A stretch of DNA of 64,000 nt, taken from contig NZ_KB891797.1 of NCBI RefSeq assembly GCF_000373565.1, forward strand, positions 530,487 through 594,486, written 5' to 3'. The DNA comes from Streptomyces sp. HmicA12 (GTDB taxonomy: Bacteria; Actinomycetota; Actinomycetes; Streptomycetales; Streptomycetaceae). The translations under genes were made by a program, and so were the position numbers. Every line of letters starts with the position of its first letter. Within the stretch, counting starts at the first letter, position 1. Shown piece after piece: positions 27,574 to 36,965 of this stretch. The notes beneath the pieces are model-generated. The model had not been told where the DNA came from and ran no database searches. It saw only the letters and a program-made list of their open reading frames with translations.

Positions 27574-28232
27574 TGCTGTTGCTCGCTCTGGATACCGCCA
27601 CCCCCGCCGTCACCGTCGCCCTGCACGACGGCTCCTCCGTCGTAGCGGAGTCGAGCCAGGTGGACGCCCGCAGACACGGGGAGCTGCTGCTGCCCGCCGT
27701 CGACCGGGTCCTCACCGACGCCGGGGTGAAACTGGACGCCGTCACCGGGATCGTCGTGGGCGTGGGCCCGGGACCGTACACGGGACTGCGCGTCGGCCTG
27801 ATGACCGCCGACACCTTCGGGCTCGCGCTCGGGGTGCCCGTGCTCGGCGTGTGCACGCTGGACGGGCTCGCGTACGAGGCCGAAGGCAGCGTCGACGGGC
27901 CGTTCGTCGTCGCCACCGACGCCCGGCGCAAGGAGGTGTACTGGGCGCGCTTCGACAACCCGCGCACCCGTGTCACCGAGGCCGCCGTGGACCGCCCGGC
28001 CGACATCGCCGAAGCCGTGGCCGGGCTGCCCGCCGTCGGCGCGGGCGCGCGCCTCTACCCCGACACCTTCCCGGACGCCCGCGGCCCCGAGCACGTGTCC
28101 GCCGCCGCGCTCGCCGCCCTCGCCGCCGAGAAGCTGGCCGCGGGCGAGGAGCTCCTCGAACCGCGGCCCCTCTACCTGCGCCGTCCCGACGCCCAGGTGC
28201 CCAAGAACTACAAGGTGGTCACCCCCAAGTGA
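27573..28232 (+). CDS. tsaB: tRNA t6A biosynthesis protein TsaB
   Basis: 219 residues from GTG 27573, starting MLLLALDTATPAVTVALHDG. Non-catalytic partner of TsaD in forming t6A37 on ANN-decoding tRNAs. The actin-like ATPase fold is reflected in LDTATPAVTVAL, GVGPGPYTGLRVGLMTADTF and DARRKEVYWARFD. Its stop overlaps the rimI start (GTGA), so the three genes tsaB-rimI-tsaD form one coupled operon. Confidence 0.95.
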   Translation: MLLLALDTATPAVTVALHDGSSVVAESSQVDARRHGELLLPAVDRVLTDAGVKLDAVTGIVVGVGPGPYTGLRVGLMTADTFGLALGVPVLGVCTLDGLAYEAEGSVDGPFVVATDARRKEVYWARFDNPRTRVTEAAVDRPADIAEAVAGLPAVGAGARLYPDTFPDARGPEHVSAAALAALAAEKLAAGEELLEPRPLYLRRPDAQVPKNYKVVTPK

Positions 28233-28744
28233 CGACCGTGGACGTCGAGCTGCGCGAGATGCGCTGGTGGGACATCGATCCCGTACTCGCCCTGGAGAAG
28301 GACCTCTTCCCGGACGACGCCTGGTCGCGCGGCATGTTCTGGTCCGAGCTCTCGCACGCGCGCGGGGTCGGTTCGACGCGGCGGTACGTCGTCGCGTACG
28401 AGAAGGACGAGCGCGGCGCGAACGGGCGGCTGCTCGGCTACGGCGGCCTCGCCGCGTCCGAGGACCTCGCCGACGTGCAGACCATCGCCGTCGCCCGCGA
28501 CCAGTGGGGCACCGGGCTCGGCGCCCGGCTGCTCACCGAACTGCTGCGGCACGCCACCGCCTTCGAGGTCGCCGAGGTGATGCTCGAGGTGCGCGTCGAC
28601 AACACCCGGGCGCAGAAGCTCTACGAGCGCTTCGGCTTCGAGCCGATCGGCTTCCGCCGCGGCTACTACCAGCCGGGCAACGTGGACGCCCTCGTGATGC
28701 GCCTTACTACTGAGAAAGCGACCGAAGAGAAGAACCATGGCTGA
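28229..28744 (+). CDS. rimI: Ribosomal protein S18 N-acetyltransferase
   Basis: 171 residues from GTG 28229 (4-nt overlap with tsaB). GNAT-fold enzyme that acetylates the N-terminus of S18 in other bacteria. The acetyl-CoA loop is [20 protein letters not shown] (Q/R-x-x-G-x-G/A type), followed by [20 protein letters not shown] and [14 protein letters not shown], the RimI signature. It overlaps tsaD by 8 nt. The frame is open upstream of the chosen start, but that part is shadow coding opposite tsaB. Confidence 0.93.
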   Translation: MTTVDVELREMRWWDIDPVLALEKDLFPDDAWSRGMFWSELSHARGVGSTRRYVVAYEKDERGANGRLLGYGGLAASEDLADVQTIAVARDQWGTGLGARLLTELLRHATAFEVAEVMLEVRVDNTRAQKLYERFGFEPIGFRRGYYQPGNVDALVMRLTTEKATEEKNHG

Positions 28745-29834
28745 CGAACCGCTCGTCCTCGGCATCGAGACCTCCTGCGACGAGACCGGCGTCGGCATCG
28801 TCCGCGGCACCACCCTGCTCGCCGACGCCGTCGCCTCCAGCGTCGACGAGCACGCCCGCTTCGGCGGCGTCGTCCCCGAGGTCGCCTCCCGCGCGCACCT
28901 GGAGGCGATGGTCCCGACGATCCAGCGCGCCCTGAAGGACGCCGGCGTCACGGCGAAGGACCTCGACGGCATCTCCGTCACGGCAGGTCCCGGCCTCGCG
29001 GGCGCCCTGCTCGTCGGCGTGAGCGCCGCGAAGGCGTACGCGTACGCGCTCGACAAGCCGCTCTACGGCGTCAACCACCTGGCCTCGCACATCTGCGTCG
29101 ACCAGCTGGAGCACGGCAAGCTGCCCGAGCCGACGATGGCGCTGCTCGTCTCCGGCGGGCACTCCTCGCTGCTGCTCTCCACCGACATCACCTCCGACGT
29201 GCGGCCGCTCGGCGCGACCATCGACGACGCGGCGGGCGAGGCCTTCGACAAGATCGCCCGGGTGCTCAACCTCGGCTTCCCCGGCGGGCCCGTCATCGAC
29301 CGGTACGCGAAGGAGGGCGACCCGAACGCCATCTCCTTCCCGCGCGGGCTCACCGGGCCGCGCGACCCCGCCTACGACTTCTCCTTCTCCGGCCTGAAGA
29401 CCTCCGTGGCCCGCTGGATCGAGGCCAAGCGGGCGGCAGGCGAGGACGTGCCGGTGCGCGACGTGTCGGCGTCCTTCCAGGAGGCCGTCGTCGACGTGCT
29501 GACCCGCAAGGCCGTGCGGGCCTGCAAGGACGAGGGCGTCGACCACCTGATGATCGGCGGCGGTGTCGCGGCCAACTCGCGGCTGCGCGCGCTCGCCCAG
29601 GAGCGCTGCGAGCGGGCCGGTATCCGGCTGCGCGTGCCGCGCCCCAAGCTGTGCACGGACAACGGCGCGATGGTCGCCGCGCTCGGCGCCGAGATGGTGG
29701 CCCGCAACCGGGCCGCGTCCTCCTGGGACCTGTCGGCGGACTCGTCGCTGCCGGTGACCGAGACGCACGTACCCGGGCACCACCACGACCACGATCACGT
29801 GCACGAGGTCAGCAAGGAGAACCTGTACTCGTGA
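28737..29834 (+). CDS. tsaD: tRNA N6-adenosine threonylcarbamoyltransferase
   Basis: 365 residues from ATG 28737. Catalytic subunit that transfers threonylcarbamoyl to A37. [10 protein letters not shown] at the N-terminus, the metal ligands H114 and H118 in [10 protein letters not shown], the SGGHSSLLL phosphate loop and [11 protein letters not shown] are all present. An extra C-terminal tail (about 340-365) is His-rich: [14 protein letters not shown]. Such a tail is unusual for TsaD and might bind metal. Coupled by GTGA to a small downstream ORF. Confidence 0.96.
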   Translation: MADEPLVLGIETSCDETGVGIVRGTTLLADAVASSVDEHARFGGVVPEVASRAHLEAMVPTIQRALKDAGVTAKDLDGISVTAGPGLAGALLVGVSAAKAYAYALDKPLYGVNHLASHICVDQLEHGKLPEPTMALLVSGGHSSLLLSTDITSDVRPLGATIDDAAGEAFDKIARVLNLGFPGGPVIDRYAKEGDPNAISFPRGLTGPRDPAYDFSFSGLKTSVARWIEAKRAAGEDVPVRDVSASFQEAVVDVLTRKAVRACKDEGVDHLMIGGGVAANSRLRALAQERCERAGIRLRVPRPKLCTDNGAMVAALGAEMVARNRAASSWDLSADSSLPVTETHVPGHHHDHDHVHEVSKENLYS

Positions 29835-30079
29835 GCGTCGCCCTGATGTGGGAGGCCCGGGCCGTCGCGGGCCGGGGCGAGGAGCTGCTGGCCTGGGTCG
29901 GGGAGCAGCGCCTGGAGCGCGAGCCGCTGCGCCGCGACACGCTGCGCGCGCCCCAGGACCGGGTGCTCGTCATCACCTGGTGGGACGCCGCCTACGACGC
30001 CGAACTCCCCGAACTTCCGGAGCCGGACGGGGAGTTGGTCTCGCGGGCCGTGCACAGGTGGCGGTTCGAGACCGTCTGA
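29831..30079 (+). CDS. Small conserved protein coupled to tsaD
   Basis: 82 residues from GTG 29831, which overlaps the tsaD stop (GTGA). Sequence [20 protein letters not shown] ... [34 protein letters not shown]; compact and Trp-rich. It resembles small antibiotic-biosynthesis-monooxygenase-like ferredoxin-fold proteins in size and pattern, but I cannot assign it. Codon use and tight coupling support a real gene. Confidence 0.7.
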   Translation: MSVALMWEARAVAGRGEELLAWVGEQRLEREPLRRDTLRAPQDRVLVITWWDAAYDAELPELPEPDGELVSRAVHRWRFETV

Positions 30080-30091
30080 GGCGGCGACGGC

Positions 30092-31657
30092 CTACGCGCC
30101 GTCGGTGCACTCCGCGCCGTCGCGGGGCACCTTGCCGTCCAGCAGGTAGGCGTTGACGGCCCGGTCGACGCAGTCGCTGCCGTGCGCGTACCCGCAGTGG
30201 CCCTCGCCGCCCTTCCAGCTGAGCAGGACACCGACGCCGGGGCCGAGCCGCTCGGCCAGGGCGGGCGCGCCGTCGTAGGGCGTCGCCGGGTCGCCGGTGT
30301 TGCCGACGACGAGGATCGGCGGGGCGGTCGGCGCGGAGACGTCCATGTGGTCGGACGCGCCCTTGACCGGCCAGTTCAGGCACTGGTTGAGCGACCAGGC
30401 GAAGGTGGCGCCGAACAGCGGGGACGCCTTCTCGTACGCGGGGAGCAGCGCGCGGATCCGCCGCTCGGTGACCGGGACGCCGCTGTCGGCGCAGCTCGTG
30501 CCGATGTAGACGTTGGTGCCGTTGCTGTAGCGGCCCTTGTCGTCGCGGCCCAGGAACGAGTCGACGAGCGGCATCAGGCGGCTCGGGTCGCTCCGGTTCC
30601 ACAGCTGGGCGACGCCCGCGGCCAGGGTCGGCCAGTACCCGGCGTTGTAGAGGGACTGCAGCATGGCGCCCTGCACCATCGAACCGGTCAGCTTCCGTCC
30701 GTCGGGCAGTGGGAGGGGCCGCCTGTCGAGCGTGGCGACGACCCGGACGAGCAGGTCCTCGACCTCCTGGGCCGACTCGCGGTGGATCGGGCAGACGTAG
30801 CGGCCCCGCACGCACGCCTCGGCGAAGTGGTCGAGGGCCAGCTGGAATCCCCTGAGCTGGTACAGGCCCCAGTCGGTGTACGACTTGTCGGGGTGCATGG
30901 CGCCGTCGAGCACGGCCCGGCCGACCTTGCGGGGGAACAAGTGCGCGTAGGTGGCACCGAGTTGGGTGCCGTAGGAGAAGCCGAGGTAGTGCAGCTTCCC
31001 GTCGCCGACCGCCGCGCGGATCAGGTCCAGGTCGCGGGCGACCTCGGTGGTCCGCAGGTGCGGCAGCAGGTCGCCGGAGCGGCGCGCGCAGGCCGCCGAG
31101 TAGCTCTTCGCCGCGTCCATCCAGAGGCGGGCCTCGGCCTCGGTGTCGGGGGAGTTGTCGAGGTCGTTGAACCGGTCCGTCTCGGCGTCGGTCAGGCATG
31201 TCACCGCGGTGGAGCGGCCGACCCCGCGCGGGTCGAAACTCACCAGGTCGTAGCGGGAGTTCAGCTGCTCGAAGCCCGGGTCCTCGGCCCAGCCGGGCAG
31301 CGCGCCGACCCCGGAGCCGCCCGGGCCGCCGAAGTTGTGGATCAGCGAGCCGATGCGCTCGCCGGGCCCGGTGGCGGGCTTGCGGATCAGGGCGAGGGAG
31401 ATCTGCCGGCCGTCCGGCTCCGCGTGGTCGAGCGGCACCTTCAGCGTGCCGCACTGCCAGTCGGGGCCGGGGGCGGGGCCCGAGCCCTGGAGGGCGTCCG
31501 GTGCCGGGCACGAACCCCACACCACGTCAGGCGCGGGCGCGGCGGCGGCCGGTGGGGCGGCGAGGAGCGCGGGGGACGCGGCCGCGAGGGAGGCCGCCGC
31601 GGTCAGCCAGGCCACGGGGCGCGGTGACCGGCGGATGCGAAGGATCATGAAGCTCAT
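30092..31657 (-). CDS. Secreted tripeptidyl aminopeptidase (S33 alpha/beta hydrolase)
   Basis: 521 residues from ATG 31657 (a second ATG lies four codons in). Signal peptide about 1-40 (PVAWLTAAASLAAASPALLA). Features of the Streptomyces Tap/SlpD/SlpE family: GSLIHNFGGPGGSG, YDLVSFDPRGVGRS, nucleophile Ser in YLGFSYGTQLG, Asp in VVGNTGDPATPY and His in GGEGHCGYAHGS. Members release N-terminal tripeptides from extracellular proteins. It is convergent with the tsaD operon and divergent from the LCP gene. Confidence 0.9.
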   Translation of the reverse strand: MSFMILRIRRSPRPVAWLTAAASLAAASPALLAAPPAAAAPAPDVVWGSCPAPDALQGSGPAPGPDWQCGTLKVPLDHAEPDGRQISLALIRKPATGPGERIGSLIHNFGGPGGSGVGALPGWAEDPGFEQLNSRYDLVSFDPRGVGRSTAVTCLTDAETDRFNDLDNSPDTEAEARLWMDAAKSYSAACARRSGDLLPHLRTTEVARDLDLIRAAVGDGKLHYLGFSYGTQLGATYAHLFPRKVGRAVLDGAMHPDKSYTDWGLYQLRGFQLALDHFAEACVRGRYVCPIHRESAQEVEDLLVRVVATLDRRPLPLPDGRKLTGSMVQGAMLQSLYNAGYWPTLAAGVAQLWNRSDPSRLMPLVDSFLGRDDKGRYSNGTNVYIGTSCADSGVPVTERRIRALLPAYEKASPLFGATFAWSLNQCLNWPVKGASDHMDVSAPTAPPILVVGNTGDPATPYDGAPALAERLGPGVGVLLSWKGGEGHCGYAHGSDCVDRAVNAYLLDGKVPRDGAECTDGA

Positions 31658-31821
31658 GCTGGGGCGGGTGCGCGAGGCCCGCGCGCCGCACGGGGCGTAC
31701 GGGGGAGCGGGGAAGAGATGCCCGGGTACAGGGGGATTCGTGGGGGTGCGGTGTCTGAAATTTTCCGAAGAAGCGGGGCGAGAGGTTTACCGCTGTAATA
31801 ATTCGGACTTACGTTCCCTCA

Positions 31822-32871
31822 GTGACTGAGAAGAAACGGTTCCGTGGGCGTGCGGTGAAGACCGCGGGTGTGGTGCTCGGCTGTGCCCTCGTGCTCGGCG
31901 GCGCGGGCGCCGGCTGGATGTACTGGCACCTGGACCACAACATCCGCAGCGTCGACATCGACAAGGCGCTCGGCGACAACCGCCCGATGCGGGCCGACCA
32001 GGTGGCGGCGTCCCCCTCGGCGTCGGCGTCCCCCTCCGCGTCGGCCTCGGCGGAACCGGTCGAGAAGGGCGTCCTCAACATCCTCGTCCTCGGCTCGGAC
32101 TCGCGCTCCGGCAAGGCGAACAAGGCCCTCGGCGGCGGCCCGAGCGGCGGCGCCCGCTCCGACACCGCGATGGTCCTGCACCTCGATGCCGACCGGACGG
32201 AGGCGACCGTCGTCAGCATCCCGCGCGACACCCTCGTCGAGCGTCCTTCCTGCCCGACCGAGTCCGGCGGCACGACCGCGGTCGCGTACGGCGTCATGTT
32301 CAACAGCGCCTACTCGCTGGGCGGTCCGGTCTGCGCGGTGAAGACCGTCGAGACCCTCACCGGGGTCCGCATGGACCACTACCTGGAGATCGACTTCTCG
32401 GGCTTCGCGAAGCTCGTCGACGCGCTCGGCGGTGTGGACGTCACCACCGACCAGGACATCGACGACGACCTCAGCCACCTCCACCTGGAGGCCGGCGAGC
32501 ACCACCTCGACGGCAAGGCCGCCCTCGCCTTCGCCCGCACCCGGCACGGCGTCGGCGACGGCAGCGACCTCGGCCGCATCAAGCTCCAGCAGCAGCTGGT
32601 GAAGGCGCTGGTGGGACAGGTCTCCGACTCCGGACTGCTCACCAGCCCCACCCGCCTCTACAAGGTCGCCGACGCCGCCACCGGCAGCCTCACGGCCGAC
32701 ACCGGCCTCGACTCGCTCACCGAACTGTCCGGTCTGGCGCGGAGCCTGGAGGGCCTGTCCGCCGACGCGGTGAAGACGGTGATGATGCCGGTCGTCCAGG
32801 CCCCTTCGGACGCCAACCGGGTCGTGGCGGACGAGCCGGAGGCGAGCGACCTGTGGAAATCGCTGCGGTAG
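31822..32871 (+). CDS. LytR-CpsA-Psr (LCP) family protein
   Basis: 349 residues from GTG 31822. Short cytoplasmic N-terminus, one transmembrane helix (about 13-35) and a Ser/Ala/Pro linker with an ASPSAS repeat (about 63-76). The LCP domain (about 85-280) has LNILVLGSDSR, ARSDTAMVLHLD and VSIPRDTLVE, the Asp/Arg residues that bind the polyprenyl pyrophosphate, and ALAFARTRHG. LCP enzymes attach wall glycopolymers to peptidoglycan outside the membrane. The extended -10 TGTAATAAT (about 31794-31802) lies upstream; no strong Shine-Dalgarno. Confidence 0.92.
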   Translation: MTEKKRFRGRAVKTAGVVLGCALVLGGAGAGWMYWHLDHNIRSVDIDKALGDNRPMRADQVAASPSASASPSASASAEPVEKGVLNILVLGSDSRSGKANKALGGGPSGGARSDTAMVLHLDADRTEATVVSIPRDTLVERPSCPTESGGTTAVAYGVMFNSAYSLGGPVCAVKTVETLTGVRMDHYLEIDFSGFAKLVDALGGVDVTTDQDIDDDLSHLHLEAGEHHLDGKAALAFARTRHGVGDGSDLGRIKLQQQLVKALVGQVSDSGLLTSPTRLYKVADAATGSLTADTGLDSLTELSGLARSLEGLSADAVKTVMMPVVQAPSDANRVVADEPEASDLWKSLR

Positions 32872-32949
32872 GAACCGTGGAAGCGGTCGGAGCCGGCGGA
32901 GCCGTTTCCGGGGCCGCGTAAAGAATCCTCGGAGAAGATCCGGCGTGTG

Positions 32950-32976
32950 TGTCGATCCGGGGGCGGCCCGTTCGAC
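32950..32976 (+). promoter_or_regulatory. Predicted ECF42 sigma promoter of the DGPF gene
   Basis: TGTCGA (32950-32955), a 17-bp spacer, then CGAC (32973-32976). From memory, the promoter described for ECF42 sigma factors is TGTCGA at -35 and CG(A/T)C at -10. The match is exact, and the gene downstream of the target gene encodes a sigma factor of that group, so autoregulation is expected. Confidence 0.6.
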
Positions 32977-33027
32977 GCAGGGGTGAGAGGCCGGGAAGGA
33001 CCGGCCCGCCGGACCGGAGGAGTCACC

Positions 33028-33384
33028 ATGCCGCGCTACATCTCGATCATCCGCATCGACGAGACCACCCGCCCCGCGGAGGGGCCGAGCCCCGAGCTGG
33101 AGCAGCGGATGGGGGAGTTGCTGGAGGAGATCACCAAGGCGGGCGTCATGCTCGACACCGCCGGGCTGCTGCCCGACGACCAGGGCAAGCGGGTGCGCTG
33201 GGAGGGCGGGAAGACGTCCGTCACGGACGGGCCGTTCACCGAGTCCAAGGAGGTCATCGGCGGCTACGCCCTGATGCAGTGCAAGGACCTGGCCGAGGCC
33301 GTCGAGTGGTCCAAGAAGTTCCTGCAGGTCCACGAGGAGCACTGGACGGCGACCTGCGAGGTGCGGGAGATCGCCGAGGGCTGA
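33028..33384 (+). CDS. YCII/DGPF domain protein, partner of ECF42 sigma factor
   Basis: 118 residues from ATG 33028 (GGAGGAG upstream). The name-giving motif D-G-P-F occurs in TSVTDGPFTESKEVIGGYAL; the fold is a dimeric ferredoxin-like alpha+beta barrel related to YCII. The catalytic role is unknown; such genes are constantly found next to ECF42 sigma genes and belong to their regulon. Here the sigma gene follows after 83 bp and the promoter upstream fits that sigma factor. Confidence 0.88.
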   Translation: MPRYISIIRIDETTRPAEGPSPELEQRMGELLEEITKAGVMLDTAGLLPDDQGKRVRWEGGKTSVTDGPFTESKEVIGGYALMQCKDLAEAVEWSKKFLQVHEEHWTATCEVREIAEG

Positions 33385-33467
33385 GCCCCCCCGCCGGGGT
33401 CCCGGCACGGGCTCCAGGCCGGGTCGAGCCTTGGCCGGGTGGCGTCTTCGGTGTCTGATGGTGGGTC

Positions 33468-34733
33468 GTGACAGAGCGACACGACAGCACGGCCCGGGCC
33501 ATCGAGACCGTCTTCCGCATGGAGGCGCCGCGTGTCATCGCCGCCGTCACCCGCATCGTGCGGGACGTCGGCATCGCGGAGGAGCTGGCGCAGGACGCGC
33601 TGGTGGCCGCGCTGGAGAGGTGGCCGGACGCCGGTGTCCCGGACAACCCGGGCGCCTGGCTGACGGCCACCGCCAAGCACCGCGCCGTCGACCTCGTACG
33701 GCGTCGTGAGAACTACGCCCGCAAGCTGGAGGAGGTCGGCCGGGCGACGGAGTTCGCGTACGAGGAGGCCGGGGTCGTGGCCGACCCCGACGACATCGAC
33801 GACGACCTGCTGCGGCTCGTCTTCATGAGCTGCCACCCGGTGCTGTCCGCCGAGGCCCGGGTCGCCCTCACCCTGCGCCTGCTCGGCGGGCTGACCACCG
33901 CCGAGATCGCCCGCGCGGTCCTCGCGCCCGAGCCGACGGTCGCCCAGCGCGTCGTGCGCGCCAAGCGCACCCTCGCGACGAAGAACGTCGCCTTCGAGGT
34001 GCCGTTCGGCGCGGAGCGGGAGGCCCGTCTCGGCTCGGTCCTCGAGGTCATCTACCTCATCTTCAACGAGGGGTACGCGGCCACGGCGGGCGACGACTAC
34101 CTCCGCCCGGGGCTGTGCGAGGACGCCCTGCGGCTGGCCCGCGTGCTCCAGTCGCTGATGCCGAAGGAGTCCGAGGTGCACGGCCTGGCCGCGCTCCTCG
34201 AACTCCAGTCCTCGCGCGCGGCCGCCCGCACGGCACCGGACGGCGCGCCCGTCCTCCTCAAGGACCAGCACCGGACGCAGTGGAACCGGCTCCTGATCCG
34301 CCGCGGGTTCACCGCCCTCGCCCACGCGGAGGCGACCCTGCCGGGCGACGGGCCGGGCCCGTACGTGCTGCAGGCCGCGATCGCCGCGTGCCACGCGCAG
34401 GCCCTGCGGTACCCGGACACCGACTGGTCGCGGATCGCCGCCCTGTACGCCCTGCTCGCGGCCCGCGCCCCCTCCCCGGTGATCGAGCTGAACCGGGCGG
34501 TGGCGGTGTCCATGGCCGAGGGCCCGGCGGCGGGGCTCGCGATCGTGGAGGAACTCGCCGGCGAACCCGCGCTCCAGGGCTACTACTTGCTGCCCAGCGT
34601 GCGCGGGGACCTGCTGGAACGTCTTGGCCGGGTGGCGGAGGCGCGGGCGGAGTTCGCGCGGGCGGCCGCGCTCACCCGCAACGAACGGGAACGGGAGTTC
34701 CTGCTCGGCAGATCAAGCCCCTCCGGCGATTGA
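33468..34733 (+). CDS. ECF42-type RNA polymerase sigma factor with long C-terminal extension
   Basis: 421 residues from GTG 33468. Sigma-2 region about 10-75 (ELAQDALVAALERWP, NPGAWLTATAKHRAVD), sigma-4 about 115-165 (LTLRLLGGLTTAEIARAVLA, VAQRVVRAKRTL). A helical extension of about 250 residues follows, with TPR-like character (PVIELNRAVAVSMAEGPAAG, LERLGRVAEARAEFARA). No anti-sigma gene is adjacent, as is typical for this group, where the extension is thought to control activity. The last codons (SPSGD-stop) lie inside a dispersed repeat. Confidence 0.92.
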   Translation: MTERHDSTARAIETVFRMEAPRVIAAVTRIVRDVGIAEELAQDALVAALERWPDAGVPDNPGAWLTATAKHRAVDLVRRRENYARKLEEVGRATEFAYEEAGVVADPDDIDDDLLRLVFMSCHPVLSAEARVALTLRLLGGLTTAEIARAVLAPEPTVAQRVVRAKRTLATKNVAFEVPFGAEREARLGSVLEVIYLIFNEGYAATAGDDYLRPGLCEDALRLARVLQSLMPKESEVHGLAALLELQSSRAAARTAPDGAPVLLKDQHRTQWNRLLIRRGFTALAHAEATLPGDGPGPYVLQAAIAACHAQALRYPDTDWSRIAALYALLAARAPSPVIELNRAVAVSMAEGPAAGLAIVEELAGEPALQGYYLLPSVRGDLLERLGRVAEARAEFARAAALTRNEREREFLLGRSSPSGD

Positions 34734-34760
34734 GGAGCGGGGTCCGGGGCAGAGCCCCGC
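34711..34760. repeat. Dispersed GC-rich repeat with hairpins at sigma gene 3' end
   Basis: The core CCCCTCCGGCGATTGAGGAG-CGGGG (34719-34743) folds on itself and is followed by the hairpin CGGGGC-AGA-GCCCCG (34745-34759). I recall the CCGGCGATTGAGGA core from many streptomycete intergenic regions. It contains the stop codon of the ECF42 gene and probably ends transcription from both sides. Confidence 0.5.
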
Positions 34761-34764
34761 GACC

Positions 34765-35952
34765 TCAGCCGACGGGGGCGCCCACCAGCATCGTCGGGGC
34801 GCCGACCACCCGGGTGAGGAACACCGTCGCCGAAGCCTTCCCATAAGGCTTCGGCATCACCTTGCGGCGCAACTCCTCGGGCTCCACGGCCGACCCGCGC
34901 TTCTTCACGGTCAGCACCCCGACCCCGCGCTCGCGCAGCAGCGCCTTCAACTTCTTCACGTTGAAAGGGAGTTGATCGGTGATCTCGTAGGCGGCGGCGT
35001 ACGGGGTGGGCCGCAGCTCGTCGCTCGTCACGTACGCGATCATCTCGTCGACGAGCCCGCCCCCGACCTCCTCGGCCACCTCGGCGACCAGGTGCGCCCG
35101 GATGACGGCGCCGTCGGGCTCGTACAAGTACCGCCCCACGGGCCGCACTTCGGGATCCGGCAGCCCCCGCCCGGCCAGCCGCCGCACCCCCGGCAGCAGC
35201 GCGGCCCGCATCCTCCCCGGCTCCGTGCCGAACCACAGCACGGCCTCCTTCACGTCGCCCCCGTCCGAGATCCACTCGGCGTCGGCCTCCGCCGGGATCG
35301 CCTCGTGCGGGATGCCGGGGGCGATCTTCAGCGCGGCGCGCTGCGCCTTGAGGGCGGCGGCGACGGCCCAGGACAGCGGTGGGGAGTAGGCCTCGGGGTC
35401 GAAGATGCGGCCGCGTCCGCCCCGCCGCGCCGGGTCCACGAACACGGCGTCGTACGCGGACGTCTCCACCTCCGTCACATCGGCCTCCCGCACCTCGACG
35501 AGGTCGGACAGGCCGAGCGCCTCGGCGTTGGCCCTGGCCACGGCGCAGGTCAGCGGGTCCCGGTCGACGGCGAGGACGGAGATCCCCGCGCGGGCCAGCG
35601 CGATCGCGTCGCCGCCGATGCCGCAGCACAGATCGGCGACGGAGCCGACCCCCAGCGCCTTGAAGGACTCGGCGCGGTACGTGGCCACGCTGGTGCGGGT
35701 CGCCTGCTCGACGCCGTTCGCCGTGAAGTACATCCGGGCCGCGTCCTCGGCCCCGAACTTCGCCGCCGCCCGCTGCCGCAGCCTGGCCTGGGCGAGCGCG
35801 GCCGAGACGAGTTCGGCGGGGTGCTCGCGGCGCAGCCGGGTGGCGAGGGCGAGTTCCTGGGCCGGGTCGTGGTCGCGCAGCGCGTCGAGCAGGGCCTGTC
35901 CCACGGGGGCCAGGAGGGCGGAGAAGGAAGCGGGGTCGTTCACCCGTCCCAT
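34765..35952 (-). CDS. Class I SAM-dependent methyltransferase, THUMP-like C-terminus
   Basis: 395 residues from ATG 35952. A helical N-terminal domain (about 1-100) is followed by a Rossmann methyltransferase fold. SAM-binding motif I is VADLCCGIGGDAIALA, then ISVLAVDRDPLTCAVARANA, and motif IV-like DAVFVDPARRGGRGR. The C-terminal about 80 residues (LPFNVKKLKALLRERGVGVL) match the THUMP-like domain of this family. The D-P-A-R motif resembles nucleic-acid or amino-group methyltransferases; an RNA substrate is likely but unproved. Confidence 0.85.
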   Translation of the reverse strand: MGRVNDPASFSALLAPVGQALLDALRDHDPAQELALATRLRREHPAELVSAALAQARLRQRAAAKFGAEDAARMYFTANGVEQATRTSVATYRAESFKALGVGSVADLCCGIGGDAIALARAGISVLAVDRDPLTCAVARANAEALGLSDLVEVREADVTEVETSAYDAVFVDPARRGGRGRIFDPEAYSPPLSWAVAAALKAQRAALKIAPGIPHEAIPAEADAEWISDGGDVKEAVLWFGTEPGRMRAALLPGVRRLAGRGLPDPEVRPVGRYLYEPDGAVIRAHLVAEVAEEVGGGLVDEMIAYVTSDELRPTPYAAAYEITDQLPFNVKKLKALLRERGVGVLTVKKRGSAVEPEELRRKVMPKPYGKASATVFLTRVVGAPTMLVGAPVG

Positions 35953-36035
35953 TGTGGGCCAGTCGGTGGACGATGCCGCGCGCGGCGGCGGTGTCGGCCC
36001 CTGATCACCGCGTTGAGCTGCAAGGATCCGGCGCC

Positions 36036-36965
36036 ATGCAGCTAGTACGACAAAACGAAAAAAGCGGCAGAAGGCAGACTTCGTATCGCGTCGCCGCCGC
36101 CGCTCTGGCCGCCTGCGCCCTCGCCTCCGGCTGTGCGGCGGGCGGCGACGGCGGGTCCGCGCAGCCGGCCCCCGGCCAGCAGCCCCTCCAGGCCCCGCCG
36201 GCCCGCGCCCTCGACGCGTACGCCGGCAAGCTCAAGGCCGAACGCGCCCGGCTCGTCGCGGCGGCGAAGCGCTGGGACCTGGCCAAGCCGCCCCTGACCG
36301 CGCCCGAGCCGCCCGCGCGCAAGCCGCACATCGCGCCGCGCAAGGGCTTCGAGGTCGACGACCAGCGGGAACTGGGGCTCCCCCCGGTCTTCACGACGAT
36401 CCCCACCAAGCAGAAGATCGTCTTCCTCACCATCGACGACGGGGCCGAGAAGGACCCGGAGTTCCTGCGGATGATGAGCGACCTCAAGATCCCGTACACG
36501 GCCTTCCTCAGCGACTACCTCGCCAAGGACGACTACGGCTACTTCAAGAAGATGCAGCGCGCCGGGGTGAGCCTGAACAACCACACGCTCCACCACCCCT
36601 ACCTGCCGGGCCTGTCCTACGAGGGCCAGAAGCGCGAGATCTGCGGCATGCAGGACGTCATCGAGAAGCGCTACGGCAAACGCCCCACCCTGTTCCGCCC
36701 GCCCTACGGCAACTACAACCAGGCCACCTTGAAGGCGGCCAAGTCCTGCGGCGTGAAGTACGCGCCGATCTGGAACGCCGAAGTGTTCGTGGACCGTTTG
36801 GACTACCGCGAATGGGATCGGAACATCCATCCGGGCGACATCATCCTCACGCATTTCCGGGGACGTGAGGACTGGAAGGGCACGATGCCCGACATGATCC
36901 GTACGTTCATGAAGTACGTCACCGACAAGGGATACGCGGTGGCCCGCCTGGAGGACTACCTGTGA
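36036..36965 (+). CDS. Polysaccharide deacetylase lipoprotein (first of tandem pair)
   Basis: 309 residues from ATG 36036; the first codons are unusually AT-rich (CTA GTA CGA CAA AAC GAA AAA). Lipobox L-A-S-G-C with Cys33. The NodB domain (about 125-309) has FLTIDDGAEKD (D134 general base, D135 metal), metal ligands H183 and H187 in NNHTLHHP, RPPYGNYN, and the catalytic His in IILTHF. A metal-dependent N- or O-deacetylase acting on wall polysaccharide outside the membrane. Its stop overlaps the next gene's start (GTGA), a paralogue. Confidence 0.92.
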   Translation: MQLVRQNEKSGRRQTSYRVAAAALAACALASGCAAGGDGGSAQPAPGQQPLQAPPARALDAYAGKLKAERARLVAAAKRWDLAKPPLTAPEPPARKPHIAPRKGFEVDDQRELGLPPVFTTIPTKQKIVFLTIDDGAEKDPEFLRMMSDLKIPYTAFLSDYLAKDDYGYFKKMQRAGVSLNNHTLHHPYLPGLSYEGQKREICGMQDVIEKRYGKRPTLFRPPYGNYNQATLKAAKSCGVKYAPIWNAEVFVDRLDYREWDRNIHPGDIILTHFRGREDWKGTMPDMIRTFMKYVTDKGYAVARLEDYL

